DNA of 64,000 nucleotides from Roseomonas aeriglobus (GCA_016937575.1 JAFHKN010000002.1:124001-188000), one strand, 5' to 3'. Numbered from the stretch's first letter, positions 35,934 through 45,914 are shown. A program made the numbers and translations. The notes: generated from the letters alone by a model not told the origin.

Positions 35934-38087
35934 ATGCAGCTTAGCCGCCGCGCTCTCCTTGCCGGCGGGGTCGTCGTCGGCGTTGCGGTCGCGTGGCAGG
36001 TGTGGCCGCGCGCCGAACAGGCCGCCCTCCCCACCGCAGAGGGTGAAACCGCATTCGGCGGGTGGATCAAGATCGGCAAGGACGGCCATATCGTCGTCGC
36101 GGTACCGCAATGCGAGCACGGCCAGGGCGTCTATACCGCGCTCGCCCAGGTCGCCGCTGACGAGCTCGGCGCCGATTGGCGTACGGTCGGTGTCGAGGCG
36201 TCGCCGGAAAGCCCGCTATACGCCAATCCGCTGGGCGCGGCGGCAGTGCTGGGCACCGACGACGGCTGGTTCGCCGATGCCGCACCGATGCTGACCGGCG
36301 GCTCGACCTCGATCCGTCAGTTCGAACGCCCGGTGCGCGAGGCGGCCGCCGCAACGCGGACCTTGCTCTGCAAGGCAGCGGCGCGCGAATGGGGAATCGA
36401 CTGGGAGGCGTGCCTGACCCGCGACGGCTTCGTCGTCGCAGGCGAGCGGCGCGCGCGATTCGGCGATCTCGCGATGGCGGCGGTGCAAGAGAGCCTGCCG
36501 AAGACGCCGCAACTGCGCGTCGGCGACGAAGGGCGGCTGACCGGCACGCCCGCACCGCGGCTCGATGCGCCGTCGAAGGTCGATGGCAGCGCGAACTTCG
36601 CCGGCGATATCCGCCTCCCGAACATGCTCTTCGCCAGCATCCGGCAGGGGCCGTTCGGCGACAGCCGGCTGGTCCGCTACGACACCGCGGCCGCGGATAA
36701 AGTTTCCGGCGTATCGCGGATCGTCGCGACCGATCGCTGGATCGCCGCGGTTGGAGACAATTGGTGGGCCGCGAACCAGGCGCTCGGCGCGCTTGCCCCG
36801 CGGTTCGAGACACCGGGTCCGCTCGCCGACGATCGCGGCATCACCGCTGCACTCGATGCAGCGCTGGCGGCCGAGGGGACGCAACTGGCGGGGACGGGCG
36901 ATGTCGCCGCGGCCTTTGCCGGCGGAGGCTTGATCCGCGCCGACTACCGCGTCGCGGCCGGCGTCCCCGCGGCGATCGAGCCGGTGACGGCAACCGCCAG
37001 CTTCGAACATGGCAAGCTGGTCGTGTGGATGGCGAGCCAGGCCCCCGGCCTCGCCCGCGCTGCGGCTGCCCGCGCGCTGGGGATCGGGGAGGGGGGCGTC
37101 GTGCTTCACCCGATGATGGCCGGCGGATCGTTCGGTGCGGCGCTGGAAGTGACGGTCGCCGAACAGGTTGCGCATCTGGCGCGGGAACTGGGACGCCCCG
37201 TCCAGCTGACCTGGTCGCGCGCGGAGAGCCTGATGCACACGCCTGTCCGTGCGCCCGCGGTCGGACGGCTGACCGCACGGCTCGACGGGCGCGGGATGGT
37301 CGCGGGGTGGCAGGCGCAGATCGCGACACCGCCGGTCGGCCCGGCGCTCCGCGCGCGGCTTGCCGGGCGGACGGCACCCGGCGCGGTGGCCGATCCGCAA
37401 GCGGTCGACGGCGCATCGCCTGTGTATCGGCTGCCGGCCTGGGCGGTGTCGCACCACCCGGCTGCCATCGGCGTGCCGGTCGGCTACACCCGCGGTGGCG
37501 CGCATATCGCGTCGTGCTTCTTCACCGAAAGCTTCGTCGACGAACTCGCACGGCGGGCGGAAGCCGAGCCCCTGTCCTATCGGATCTCGATGCTGGGCGG
37601 GGCGCCCCGGCTGGCCCGGTGCCTGTCGACGGTCGCCACGCTCGGCGGGTGGCAGGGCGGCACGCCGGGCAGCGGGCAGGGGATCGCGTGCCACGCCGTG
37701 GCCGGGTCGTACATCGCGCTAATGGTCGAAGGTGGCCTGGGCGACGGCGGCGTGCCCCGGGTCGAACGCATGGTCGCTGCGGTCGATGTCGGGCGTGCGG
37801 TCAATCCCGACCTCGTCCGCCAGCAGATCGAAGGCGGGCTGATCTACGGCCTCGCCGCCGCGGTCGGCGCCTCGACCGGCTATTCGGGGGGACTGGCCGA
37901 CGTCCGATCCTTCCGTGACCTCCAGCTGCCGCGGTTGACGTCGAGCCCCGACATTACCGTCGAACTGATCGACAGCCGTGCCGATCCGGGTGGCGCCAGT
38001 GAGCTTGCCGTACCCGTGGTTGCACCTGCGCTCGCCAACGCCATCTTCGCGGCCACCGGACGCCGTATCAGGACATTGCCGCTATGA
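35934..38087 (+). CDS. Molybdopterin-dependent hydroxylase large subunit (IorB-like), Tat-exported
   Basis: A 717-aa protein of the xanthine oxidase/isoquinoline 1-oxidoreductase beta family. It begins with a Tat-type signal (MQLSRRALLAGGVVVG), then two Ald_Xan_dh_C2-type regions: [20 protein letters not shown], a KVDGSANFAGDIRLPNMLF segment, HPMMAGGSFG and the C-terminal GGASELAVPVVAPALANAI, where the Glu is the expected active-site base. No small [2Fe-2S] subunit (IorA) lies next to it, so its electron acceptor must be encoded elsewhere. The stop overlaps hemH by 4 bases. The substrate is unknown, probably an aldehyde or N-heterocycle. Confidence 0.85.
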   Translation: MQLSRRALLAGGVVVGVAVAWQVWPRAEQAALPTAEGETAFGGWIKIGKDGHIVVAVPQCEHGQGVYTALAQVAADELGADWRTVGVEASPESPLYANPLGAAAVLGTDDGWFADAAPMLTGGSTSIRQFERPVREAAAATRTLLCKAAAREWGIDWEACLTRDGFVVAGERRARFGDLAMAAVQESLPKTPQLRVGDEGRLTGTPAPRLDAPSKVDGSANFAGDIRLPNMLFASIRQGPFGDSRLVRYDTAAADKVSGVSRIVATDRWIAAVGDNWWAANQALGALAPRFETPGPLADDRGITAALDAALAAEGTQLAGTGDVAAAFAGGGLIRADYRVAAGVPAAIEPVTATASFEHGKLVVWMASQAPGLARAAAARALGIGEGGVVLHPMMAGGSFGAALEVTVAEQVAHLARELGRPVQLTWSRAESLMHTPVRAPAVGRLTARLDGRGMVAGWQAQIATPPVGPALRARLAGRTAPGAVADPQAVDGASPVYRLPAWAVSHHPAAIGVPVGYTRGGAHIASCFFTESFVDELARRAEAEPLSYRISMLGGAPRLARCLSTVATLGGWQGGTPGSGQGIACHAVAGSYIALMVEGGLGDGGVPRVERMVAAVDVGRAVNPDLVRQQIEGGLIYGLAAAVGASTGYSGGLADVRSFRDLQLPRLTSSPDITVELIDSRADPGGASELAVPVVAPALANAIFAATGRRIRTLPL

Positions 38088-39088
38088 TGCCCACAGGCCA
38101 CCCGCCGATCCCCGCGCCGAAGGTCGGCGTGCTGCTCATCAACCTCGGCACGCCCGACAGCGCCGATGCGCGCGCGGTGAAACGCTATCTGGGCGAATTC
38201 CTGTCCGACCGCCGCGTCGTGGAAATCCCGCAACTGCTGTGGCAGCCGATCCTGCGCGGCATCATCCTCAACACGCGCCCGAAGAAGTCGGCGCATGCCT
38301 ATCAACAGGTCTGGACCGAGGCCGGGTCACCGCTCGCCGCGATCACCGCGCAGCAATCGGCGGCGTTGCAGGGGGCGTTCGGACCGGGCGTGATCGTCGA
38401 TTGGGCGATGCGCTATGGCAACCCGTCGATCGCCGATCGGATTGCGGCGCTCAAGGCGCAGGGCTGCGAACGCATCCTGCTGGCACCCCTCTATCCGCAA
38501 TATTGCGCGGCGACGACGGCGACCGCCAATGACAAGGCCTTTGCCGCGCTGGCTGCGATGCGCTGGCAGCCGGCGGTTCGGACGCTGCCGCCCTATTACG
38601 ACGACCCGCTCTACATCGATACGCTGAAGCGATCGGTCGAGGATGGGTTGCTAGCGATCGATTTCGAACCCGATATAATCCTTGCCAGCTTTCACGGCAT
38701 GCCGCAGCGGACGCTGGAGCTGGGCGACCCCTATCACTGCCACTGCCGCAAGACCGCGCGATTGCTAGGGGATGCGCTTGGGAGAGACCTTCGTGTGACG
38801 TTCCAGTCCCGCTTCGGCCGGGCGAAGTGGCTGGAGCCGGCGACCGATACGGTGCTGGAAGCGTTGCCGGGCGAGGGGAAGCGCAAGGTCGCGATCGTCG
38901 CACCGGGCTTTTCCGCGGACTGTCTGGAGACGCTGGAGGAACTGGCGATCCGTGGGCGCGAGAGCTTCGAAAGCGCCGGTGGCACGCACTTCGCCTATCT
39001 GCCCTGCCTGAATGCCAGCCAGATCGGCACCGAAATGTTGCGCAGCATTTTGTCGCGGGAGCTTGCCGGCTGGGTGCAGCTTCCCTAG
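38084..39088 (+). CDS. hemH: Ferrochelatase
   Basis: Inserts Fe2+ into protoporphyrin IX, the last step of protohaem synthesis. The 334-aa protein opens VGVLLINLGTPDSADA, typical of ferrochelatase, and has the catalytic His in LASFHGMPQRTLELGDPY followed by CHCRKTARLL, with GFSADCLETLEELAIRGRE toward the C-terminus. The ATG overlaps the stop of the molybdenum hydroxylase (ATGA), so the two are probably translated together; I know of no functional link between them. Confidence 0.96.
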   Translation: MMPTGHPPIPAPKVGVLLINLGTPDSADARAVKRYLGEFLSDRRVVEIPQLLWQPILRGIILNTRPKKSAHAYQQVWTEAGSPLAAITAQQSAALQGAFGPGVIVDWAMRYGNPSIADRIAALKAQGCERILLAPLYPQYCAATTATANDKAFAALAAMRWQPAVRTLPPYYDDPLYIDTLKRSVEDGLLAIDFEPDIILASFHGMPQRTLELGDPYHCHCRKTARLLGDALGRDLRVTFQSRFGRAKWLEPATDTVLEALPGEGKRKVAIVAPGFSADCLETLEELAIRGRESFESAGGTHFAYLPCLNASQIGTEMLRSILSRELAGWVQLP

Positions 39089-39121
39089 CGTAAAGTCGAA
39101 CTTGGATCAGGAGAGGACTGC

Positions 39122-39843
39122 ATGGCACGCGTAGCGATCGTCACCGGGGGAACGCGCGGGATCGGTGAGGCCATCAGCCTTGCCTTGAAGGACATGGGCA
39201 TGACCGTCGCGGCGAACTATGCCGGCAACGACGAACGCGCCCGCGAATTCACCGAGCGCACGGGCATCAAGGCGTACAAGTGGGACGTCGCCGACTATGA
39301 CGCCTGCCAGGCCGGGTGCGCACAGGTCGCTGAGGAACTGGGCCCGGTCGACGTCGTCGTCAACAACGCCGGCATCACCCGCGACGGCACGATCCTGAAG
39401 CTGACCTATCAGGCGTGGAAGGAAGTGATCGACACCAACCTGGGCGGCTGCTTCAACATGGCGAAGGCAACCTTCCCCGGGATGCGCGAGCGTAAATGGG
39501 GTCGGATCGTCAACATCGGCTCGATCAACGGCCAGGCCGGCCAGTATGGCCAGGTCAACTATGCCGCGGCCAAGAGCGGCATCCACGGCTTCACCAAGGC
39601 CCTGGCCCAGGAAGGCGCGAAGGCCGGCGTGACGGTCAACGCGATCGCCCCGGGCTATATCGACACCGACATGGTCGCCGCGGTGCCGGCCGAAGTGCTG
39701 GAGAAGATCGTCGCCAAGATCCCGGTCGGGCGCCTTGGCCAAGCCAACGAGATCGCACGCGGCGTGGCGTTCCTTTGCTCGGAAGAGGGGGATTCGTGAC
39801 CGGCTCGACGCTGTCGATTAATGGTGGGCAGCATATGTACTGA
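39122..39843 (+). pseudogene. phaB: Acetoacetyl-CoA reductase with a C-terminal frameshift
   Basis: SDR enzyme that reduces acetoacetyl-CoA to (R)-3-hydroxybutyryl-CoA for polyhydroxybutyrate. TGGTRGIGEA gives the NADPH loop, and NIGSINGQAGQYGQVNYAAAKSG holds the Ser-Tyr-Lys catalytic set. An AGGAGAGG RBS precedes ATG 39122. Near the end, the frame reads EEGDS and stops at 39799. One more G in the run 39787-39791 would restore GGFVTGSTLSINGGQHMY and the stop at 39843, the standard C-terminus. The missing part contributes to substrate binding and tetramer contacts. Either a true recent frameshift or a homopolymer sequencing error; without it the product lacks about 16 residues. Confidence 0.85.
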
Positions 39844-40051
39844 CGGGCGCAGGCGCGACGCGTTCGCGCCGCTGCGCGGCGGCCAGAGCCGCCATGCAGC
39901 GCCCGGCACGGCCGGCGGGAGCGCCCCGCGCTCCCGTTCGACGACGCGGGATTCGCGCCCGCGTCGGGGCCGGTGAGTCGGAAGCCCGGCCACACAATCA
40001 GCGTTCCGGCGCAGTCCGGAGCCCCGCCAACCGCGGCGCTCCGCCCGCCAA

Positions 40052-40073
40052 CGCTCCGGCCTTCGCCGGAGCG
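40052..40073 (-). terminator. Hairpin after gpsA, possible terminator
   Basis: A perfect 9-bp stem (CGCTCCGGC/GCCGGAGCG) with loop CTTC, 13 bases after the gpsA stop on the minus strand. It is followed only by TTGG, so termination may be weak or factor-dependent. The remaining bases between phaB and gpsA (39844-40051) are GC-rich non-coding sequence. Confidence 0.45.
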
Positions 40074-40086
40074 CATGCGCGGGTCC

Positions 40087-41061
40087 TTAGACCTCGGCCT
40101 TCAGCGGCCGCGCCAGCAGGCGCCCCACGATGTCCTTCACATCCGCCCCCGCCAGCAGATCGCATACCGCGGCAACCACCGGCATATCGACCCCGATCTC
40201 GAGTGCCGCCTCGTGCAACACCGGCGCGGTATGCGCGCCTTCCGCAACCGTCTGTCGGTTGGCGAGCAGCCCTTCCGCCGCGACTCCTTGTCCGAGCCCG
40301 ACACCCAGCGAAAAATTCCGCGAGTTCGTCGACGAGCAGGTCAGCACCAGATCGCCCAACCCCGACAATCCGGCCAACGTCTCCGCCCGTGCGCCCTTGG
40401 CGAGCCCGAAGCGCGTCATCTCGGCGAACCCCCGCGCGATCAACGCCGCGCGGGCGTTGAGGCCAAGCCCCGCGCCCTCGACGACCCCGCAGGCGATGGC
40501 GAGCACATTCTTGACCGCGCCGCCGATCTCCGCGCCGGTCACGTCGCTGCTGGCGTAAGGTCGGAACGCGGGGCTTGCGAGACGGGCTGCGAGCGCGTCG
40601 CGCAGGCGCGCGTCCTCGCAGGCGAGCGTCACCGCGGTCGGCTGACCCGCGGCGACCTCGTGCGCGAAGGTCGGGCCGGACAGGACGGCGATCGGCGCGT
40701 CGGGGGCGGCTTCGCGCGCAACTTCACCGACCAGCATTCGCGTGCCCGCCTCGATCCCCTTCGCGCAGAGCACCAGTGGTGTCGCGCCGGTGCCGGCCGC
40801 CGACAGGACGGCGCGGACGTGCTGGGCGGGTGCGACGACCAGGATCGCATCGCTATCGCCCAGTTCGGCAAGGTTGCCGGTCGCATGGATCGATGCGCTT
40901 AGCGCCACGCCACGCAGGAAGCTGGTATTCTCATGCGTGTCGTTGATCGCCGTCACGACCGCCGCCTCGCGCGCCCAGAGCGTGACCGGCTCCCCGCCAC
41001 GTGCCGCGACCTGCGCGAGCGCAGTGCCCCAGGCGCCGCCGCCGATGACGCCGATCTTCAT
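40087..41061 (-). CDS. gpsA: Glycerol-3-phosphate dehydrogenase [NAD(P)+]
   Basis: Makes sn-glycerol 3-phosphate for phospholipids. The 324-aa protein has the N-terminal dinucleotide loop [14 protein letters not shown], the substrate lysine in [13 protein letters not shown], and [19 protein letters not shown] and [13 protein letters not shown] in the C-terminal domain. The start ATG overlaps the tsaD stop (4 bases), so it forms an operon tsaD-gpsA on the minus strand. Confidence 0.96.
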   Translation of the reverse strand: MKIGVIGGGAWGTALAQVAARGGEPVTLWAREAAVVTAINDTHENTSFLRGVALSASIHATGNLAELGDSDAILVVAPAQHVRAVLSAAGTGATPLVLCAKGIEAGTRMLVGEVAREAAPDAPIAVLSGPTFAHEVAAGQPTAVTLACEDARLRDALAARLASPAFRPYASSDVTGAEIGGAVKNVLAIACGVVEGAGLGLNARAALIARGFAEMTRFGLAKGARAETLAGLSGLGDLVLTCSSTNSRNFSLGVGLGQGVAAEGLLANRQTVAEGAHTAPVLHEAALEIGVDMPVVAAVCDLLAGADVKDIVGRLLARPLKAEV

Positions 41062-42083
41062 GCCTTCACTCCTGCGCCGCGGACGGGCTCTGCGGTCGGG
41101 TCGAGCGGCCAGCGCGGCCGGGCCAGCGTATCGAGCGGGTCGGTCATCCCGGCGGCGAAGCGCTCGGCCCCCGCCCACGCGATCATCGCCGCATTGTCGG
41201 TGCACAGCCACAGAGGCGGCGCGACGAAGCGCAGGTCATGCGCATGCGCCAGCTGCTCCAGCGCCGCGCGCACCGCGCCATTGGCCGCGACCCCGCCGGC
41301 AACGACCAGCGCGGTTGCGCCCGACGCGCGCCCGATTGCGCGCCGTGTCCGGTCGACCAAGCAATCGACGACCGCCTGCTGGAACGACGCGGCGAGATCT
41401 TCGGACGAGGCCGTGCCGACCGCGCGCGCGACCGCAGCCTTCAGACCGGCGAAGGAGAAATGCGGCTCCTTCGTGCCGGTCAGCGGGCGGGGCAGGGCTA
41501 CGGCGTGCGGGTCGCCATTCCTTGCCGCGTGTTCGACCGCCGGTCCGCCGGGAAAACCGAGACCGAGCAACTTCGCGGTCTTGTCGAACGCTTCGCCCGC
41601 GGCGTCGTCGATCGTCGTCGCCAGCCGGCGGTATGCACCGACGCCCTCGACCAGCAACAGCTGACAATGCCCGCCGGAGACGAGCAGGAGCAGATAGGGA
41701 AATTCGAGGGCGGGATCGGCCAGCCGCGGCGACAGCGCATGCCCCTCCAGGTGATTGATCGCGACCAGCGGCTTGCCTGCCGCATGCGCCAGCGCCTTGC
41801 CGGTGACCAGACCGACCATGACCCCACCGATCAATCCCGGCCCGGCGGTCGCGGCGACGGCGTCGATGTCGGACAGCGACACGTTCGCCTGTTGCAGGGC
41901 GCGGGTCACCAGCGGCCCGATCGTCTCGACGTGCGCGCGCGCAGCGATCTCCGGAACGACGCCGCCGTAAGGACGATGCGCCTCTTCCTGGCCCGCGAGC
42001 GCATGCGACAGCACCTGCCGGTCACCGGTGACGATAGCGGCTGCCGTCTCGTCGCAGCTCGATTCCAGGCCCAAAATCAACAT
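41058..42083 (-). CDS. tsaD: tRNA N6-adenosine threonylcarbamoyltransferase
   Basis: Completes the t6A modification at position 37 of ANN-decoding tRNAs, with TsaB, TsaC and TsaE. The 341-aa protein (ATG 42083; ATG 42095 possible) has [14 protein letters not shown] at the N-terminus, the metal-binding motif [10 protein letters not shown] and the ASKHA signatures [12 protein letters not shown] and [14 protein letters not shown]. Length is standard. Divergent from hemC, separated by a 91-bp palindromic repeat. Confidence 0.95.
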   Translation of the reverse strand: MLILGLESSCDETAAAIVTGDRQVLSHALAGQEEAHRPYGGVVPEIAARAHVETIGPLVTRALQQANVSLSDIDAVAATAGPGLIGGVMVGLVTGKALAHAAGKPLVAINHLEGHALSPRLADPALEFPYLLLLVSGGHCQLLLVEGVGAYRRLATTIDDAAGEAFDKTAKLLGLGFPGGPAVEHAARNGDPHAVALPRPLTGTKEPHFSFAGLKAAVARAVGTASSEDLAASFQQAVVDCLVDRTRRAIGRASGATALVVAGGVAANGAVRAALEQLAHAHDLRFVAPPLWLCTDNAAMIAWAGAERFAAGMTDPLDTLARPRWPLDPTAEPVRGAGVKA

Positions 42084-42097
42084 CGTTACGGCCATAC

Positions 42098-42188
42098 CCG
42101 TTCGCACCGAGCTTGTCGAAGTGCTGCCCTTTCTTCTAATCGGCAACGGAGAAGAAGGGCAGGCCTTCGACAAGCTCAGGCCGAACGG
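42098..42188. repeat. 91-bp imperfect palindrome in the tsaD-hemC divergent region
   Basis: The outer arms contain CCGTTCG, GAGCTTGTCGAA and CTGCCCTT on the left and AAGGGCAG, TTCGACAAGCTC and CGAACGG on the right, giving near-40-bp arms with small mismatches. The GAGCTTGTCGAA core is a repeat known from many proteobacterial intergenic regions. The right end contributes the GG of the hemC RBS (GGAGG, 42187-42191). Confidence 0.85.
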
Positions 42189-42195
42189 AGGTTTT

Positions 42196-43107
42196 GTGTC
42201 CAGCGTCATCCGTCTCGGTACCCGAGGATCGCCCCTAGCCCTCACCCAGGCGGGCCTCGTCCAGCGCGCGTTGGAGGCGGCCCATCCCGGGCTGCACGTC
42301 GAGATCGTCACCATCAAGACGACCGGCGACCGCGTTCAGGACCGTGCGTTGGCGGAGATCGGCGGCAAGGCGTTGTGGACCAAGGAACTCGACCGCGCGC
42401 TGCTGGCGGGTGAGATCGACTGCGCGGTGCATTCGATGAAGGATGTCGAGACCGTCCGTCCGATCGAGATCGTCATCGCCGCGATGCTGCCGCGCGCCGA
42501 TGTGCGCGATCGGCTGGTCGGCGCCGATTCGTTCGAAGCCCTGCCGCCCGGCGCGCGGATCGGCACCAGCAGCCCGCGCCGCGCCGCACAGGTCCGCAGC
42601 CTGCGCGCCGACCTGCAACCGGTGCTCTTCCGCGGTAACGTCGATACCCGGCTGGCCAAGCTGGCCGCGGGGGAGGCGGATGCGACCTTGCTCGCCGCGG
42701 CGGGGCTCGAGCGGCTCGGACGAATGGACGTCGGGGTGCCGATCGCGATCGCCGAGATGCTTCCCGCGCCGGCCCAGGGTGCGGTCGGGATCGAATGCCG
42801 GGCCGACGACGAACGGACACAGTCGCGTCTCGCCAAGATCGATCATCCGAAGACCCGCGCCTGCGTGCTTGCCGAACGCACGCTGCTCGCGGCGCTGGTC
42901 GCCGATTGCCACTCGCCGGTCGCGGCGCTGGCGCAGATCGAGGGCGCCGTGCTGACGCTGTCGGCCACGCTCTACTCGCAGGACGGCGCGCATCACGTGT
43001 CCGCGCAGGAGAGCGGCGCGCCCGCCGACCCGGCGGTGTCGCGCGTGCTGGCCGAAAAGCTGCTGGACCTGGCACCCGAGCCCATTCGGGTCCTGTTCGC
43101 CGGATGA
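42196..43107 (+). CDS. hemC: Porphobilinogen deaminase (hydroxymethylbilane synthase)
   Basis: Polymerises four porphobilinogens into hydroxymethylbilane. The 303-aa protein starts with GTG 42196, 4 bases after GGAGG. It shows [34 protein letters not shown], the catalytic region [22 protein letters not shown] and [15 protein letters not shown], and the cofactor-attachment Cys238 in [11 protein letters not shown]. Overlaps hemD by 4 bases. Confidence 0.95.
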   Translation: MSSVIRLGTRGSPLALTQAGLVQRALEAAHPGLHVEIVTIKTTGDRVQDRALAEIGGKALWTKELDRALLAGEIDCAVHSMKDVETVRPIEIVIAAMLPRADVRDRLVGADSFEALPPGARIGTSSPRRAAQVRSLRADLQPVLFRGNVDTRLAKLAAGEADATLLAAAGLERLGRMDVGVPIAIAEMLPAPAQGAVGIECRADDERTQSRLAKIDHPKTRACVLAERTLLAALVADCHSPVAALAQIEGAVLTLSATLYSQDGAHHVSAQESGAPADPAVSRVLAEKLLDLAPEPIRVLFAG

Positions 43108-43730
43108 CGCGGGCGCTGGCCGTGCTGCGGCCGGAGCCGGGCAACGGCGCGACCGCTGCGCGAATCGAAGCGCTCGGCCATGTCGCGCTCCGCCTGCCGC
43201 TGTTCGCGATCCGCCCGCTCGACTGGAACGCGCCAGACCCCGCCGATTTCGACAGCCTGGTATTGTCGAGCGCGAACGCGGTGCGCGCAGGCGGACCCGA
43301 TCTGGCCCGCCTGTTGCCGCTTCCGGTCCACGCTGTCGGGCGGGCCACCGCACTGGCGGCGGAAGCGGCGGGCTTTACCGTAGCTGCGGTCGGGGAGGGC
43401 GGAGTCGACGCGCTCGATCCGCCGGGACGGGTTCTGCGTCTGGTCGGACGAGACCATCGCGCGTCTTCGGCTGCCCGGACCATCGTGGTCTACGCGAGCG
43501 AAGGCCTGACGCCCGATCTGTCCGCGCTGGTTGATGCGACCGCGCTGCTTCACTCGCCGCGGGCAGCCGCGCGGCTCGCCGATCGGGTCGCGGACAGAAG
43601 CCGTGTCGCCATCGCCGCCATCAGTGCCGCCGCCCTGGCCGCCGCCGGCCCCGGTTGGCGGATGACCGCCGTCGCCGATCGGCCGACCGATGCGGCGCTG
43701 ATCGCCGCCGCGTTGACGCTCGCCGATTGA
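43104..43730 (+). CDS. hemD: Uroporphyrinogen-III synthase
   Basis: Cyclises and inverts ring D of hydroxymethylbilane. The 208-aa protein is poorly conserved, as usual for HemD, but has the two-domain pattern, the start ALAVLRPEPGNGATAARI and FDSLVLSSANAVRAGG. The context (4-base overlap with hemC; a mitofilin-like gene after it) is the standard alphaproteobacterial arrangement. Slightly shorter than the 240-250 aa average. Confidence 0.9.
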   Translation: MTRALAVLRPEPGNGATAARIEALGHVALRLPLFAIRPLDWNAPDPADFDSLVLSSANAVRAGGPDLARLLPLPVHAVGRATALAAEAAGFTVAAVGEGGVDALDPPGRVLRLVGRDHRASSAARTIVVYASEGLTPDLSALVDATALLHSPRAAARLADRVADRSRVAIAAISAAALAAAGPGWRMTAVADRPTDAALIAAALTLAD

Positions 43731-43762
43731 CGCACCGCCGCCGGCGGCAGATAACGCGGGCA

Positions 43763-44710
43763 ATGACCGGCGACCCCCTGTCCACCGCGCCCGAGCCGGC
43801 GCCGTTCGCCCCCACCGCCCCGCGTCGTCGTGGCCGCGGCACGCTGATCGTCGCGCTGTTTGCGTTCCTGATCGGGCTGGTGGCGATGTATTATCTGCTG
43901 CCCGCGCTCCAGCGCTGGACCGGCACCGGCACGTCGGTCGCGCCCGTCGCGGGTCAGCCGGCCGCGCAGCCCGTTGCCAACCAGGCGCCGGCGCGGCCGA
44001 TCCCGGCCGATCCTGCAACGGTCGACGCGCTGACCGTGCGCACCGCGGCGCTCGACGCGCAACTGCGCGGGATCGAAGGACGGATGGCGGCTGCCGACAC
44101 CGCCTCGCGCACGGCGGCCGAGCAGGCACGTCGCGCCGAGGGGCTCCTGATTGCCTTTGCCTCCCGCCGCGCGATCGATCGCGGTCTGCCGCTCGATTAT
44201 CTCGAAGCCCAATTGCGCGCCCGCTTCGGCGCCGAACAGCCGCAGGCGGTGGCCACCGTCATCGGCGCGGTCGGCAGCCCGACGCTGGCCGACCTGCGCG
44301 AGGGCCTGACCAAGATTGCGCCGACACTGACGACGGGATCGCGTCACGACGGCTTCTTCACGACCGTCTGGCGGGAACTGTCGACACTCGTCATCCTGCG
44401 CCGTGAAAACACGCCGAGTTCGCGGCCCGACGATCGCTTGCAGCGGGCACGGCTGGTGCTCGACGGCGGTAATGTCGAAGCCGCCCTGGCCGAAGTCTCG
44501 CGGATGCCCGGCGCCACCAACGCATCGAACTGGATCGATGCGGCCAAGCGGTACATCGAGACGCGCCGCGCGCTCAACACGCTGGAGCGTGCCGCGATCG
44601 GTACGCCGGTGCCTGCACAGGCGGCGCCCGTCGCGGTTCCGGTGACCGCGCCTGAACCGGCGCCGACCGCGCCGGCGACCAATCCGGCCGGGACCCTACC
44701 CGGCGCCTGA
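43763..44710 (+). CDS. Mitofilin-like inner membrane protein (COG4223-type)
   Basis: A 315-aa protein: a cytoplasmic Pro-rich N-terminus, one membrane segment (about 27-47, TLIVALFAFLIGLVAMYYLL), an Ala/Pro linker, a predicted coiled coil (about 90-130) and a globular C-terminal region ending in a Pro/Ala tail. Alphaproteobacterial genes after hemC-hemD encode such homologues of mitochondrial Mic60/mitofilin (HemX-like). In other alphaproteobacteria Mic60 shapes intracytoplasmic membranes; here that is an inference. The start ATG has a weak RBS. Confidence 0.75.
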   Translation: MTGDPLSTAPEPAPFAPTAPRRRGRGTLIVALFAFLIGLVAMYYLLPALQRWTGTGTSVAPVAGQPAAQPVANQAPARPIPADPATVDALTVRTAALDAQLRGIEGRMAAADTASRTAAEQARRAEGLLIAFASRRAIDRGLPLDYLEAQLRARFGAEQPQAVATVIGAVGSPTLADLREGLTKIAPTLTTGSRHDGFFTTVWRELSTLVILRRENTPSSRPDDRLQRARLVLDGGNVEAALAEVSRMPGATNASNWIDAAKRYIETRRALNTLERAAIGTPVPAQAAPVAVPVTAPEPAPTAPATNPAGTLPGA

Positions 44711-44729
44711 CATTTGAGAGGATACCGAC

Positions 44730-45914
44730 ATGGCTGAAATGGGCCGGTTCGACTGGAGCGATCCGTTCGCGCTTGACGCACAGCTGACCGACGAGGAGCG
44801 GATGGTGCGCGACGCGGCACGGGGGTACGCCCGCGAACAGCTGTTGCCGCGCGTGACGAAGGCCTTCCTCGACGAGAATTTCGACCGCGAGATCATGCGG
44901 GAGATGGGCGCGGCCGGGCTGCTCGGCCCGACGATCCCCGAAGAATATGGCGGCGCTGGCCTGGGCTATGTCGCCTACGGCTTGGTCGCGCGCGAGGTGG
45001 AGGCGATCGATTCGGGCTATCGCTCGGCGATGAGTGTGCAGTCGAGCCTCGTGATGCACCCGATCAACGCCTATGGCACCGAAGAGCAGAAGCGGAAATA
45101 TCTGCCCGGTCTCGCCAGTGGCGAGCTGGTCGGCTGCTTCGGGCTGACCGAGCCGGATGCCGGCTCCGACCCCGGCGGCATGCGCACCCGCGCGGAAAAG
45201 ACCGCGACCGGATACCGGCTGACCGGCTCGAAGATGTGGATCACCAACTCGCCGATCGCCGATGTGATGGTGGTCTGGGCGAAGAGCGATGCGCATGGCG
45301 GCGGGATCAAGGGCTTCGTGCTCGAACGCGGCATGGCCGGGCTGTCGACGCCGAAGATCGAAGGCAAGCTGTCCTTGCGCGCCTCGGTAACGGGTGAAAT
45401 CGTGATGGACGGGGTCGAGGTCGGCGAGGATGCGCTGCTGCCCGAAGTGCAGGGGCTTAAGGGGCCGTTCGGCTGTCTCAACCGCGCGCGCTACGGCATC
45501 GCCTGGGGCACGATGGGCGCGGCGGAATTCTGTTTCGAGGCCGCACGGCAGTATACGCTCGACCGGCAGCAGTTCGGCCGGCCGCTAGCGGCGACACAGC
45601 TCGTGCAGCTGAAGCTTGCGAACATGGAAACCGAAATCGCGCTGGGCCTGCAGGCGGCGCTGCGTGCCGGGCGGATGTTCGACGAAGGTACGCTGGCGCC
45701 CGAAGCGATCAGCATCATCAAGCGCAACAATTGCGGCAAGGCACTCGATATCGCTCGCGTTGCGCGCGACATGCACGGCGGCAACGGAATTTCGGCCGAA
45801 TTCCATGTCATTCGTCACGCGATCAATCTGGAAACGGTCAATACCTACGAAGGGACGCACGACGTCCATGGGCTGATCCTGGGCCGCGCGATCACGGGGA
45901 TCGCGGCGTTCTGA
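44730..45914 (+). CDS. gcdH: Glutaryl-CoA dehydrogenase (acyl-CoA dehydrogenase family)
   Basis: Oxidises and decarboxylates glutaryl-CoA to crotonyl-CoA in lysine/tryptophan catabolism, passing electrons to EtfAB. The 394-aa protein has [15 protein letters not shown] (FAD contact), [16 protein letters not shown], KMxxG-type C-terminal helices and the catalytic base Glu374 in [17 protein letters not shown], the glutaryl-CoA dehydrogenase form of the motif. A GAGAGG RBS precedes ATG 44730. EtfBA is encoded about 4 kb further on. Confidence 0.92.
   Translation: MAEMGRFDWSDPFALDAQLTDEERMVRDAARGYAREQLLPRVTKAFLDENFDREIMREMGAAGLLGPTIPEEYGGAGLGYVAYGLVAREVEAIDSGYRSAMSVQSSLVMHPINAYGTEEQKRKYLPGLASGELVGCFGLTEPDAGSDPGGMRTRAEKTATGYRLTGSKMWITNSPIADVMVVWAKSDAHGGGIKGFVLERGMAGLSTPKIEGKLSLRASVTGEIVMDGVEVGEDALLPEVQGLKGPFGCLNRARYGIAWGTMGAAEFCFEAARQYTLDRQQFGRPLAATQLVQLKLANMETEIALGLQAALRAGRMFDEGTLAPEAISIIKRNNCGKALDIARVARDMHGGNGISAEFHVIRHAINLETVNTYEGTHDVHGLILGRAITGIAAF

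Noticed and set aside
39844..40086. tRNA gene in the GC-rich gap after phaB
   Set aside because: A GTTCGA occurs but the T-arm, anticodon arm and acceptor stem cannot be formed around it.
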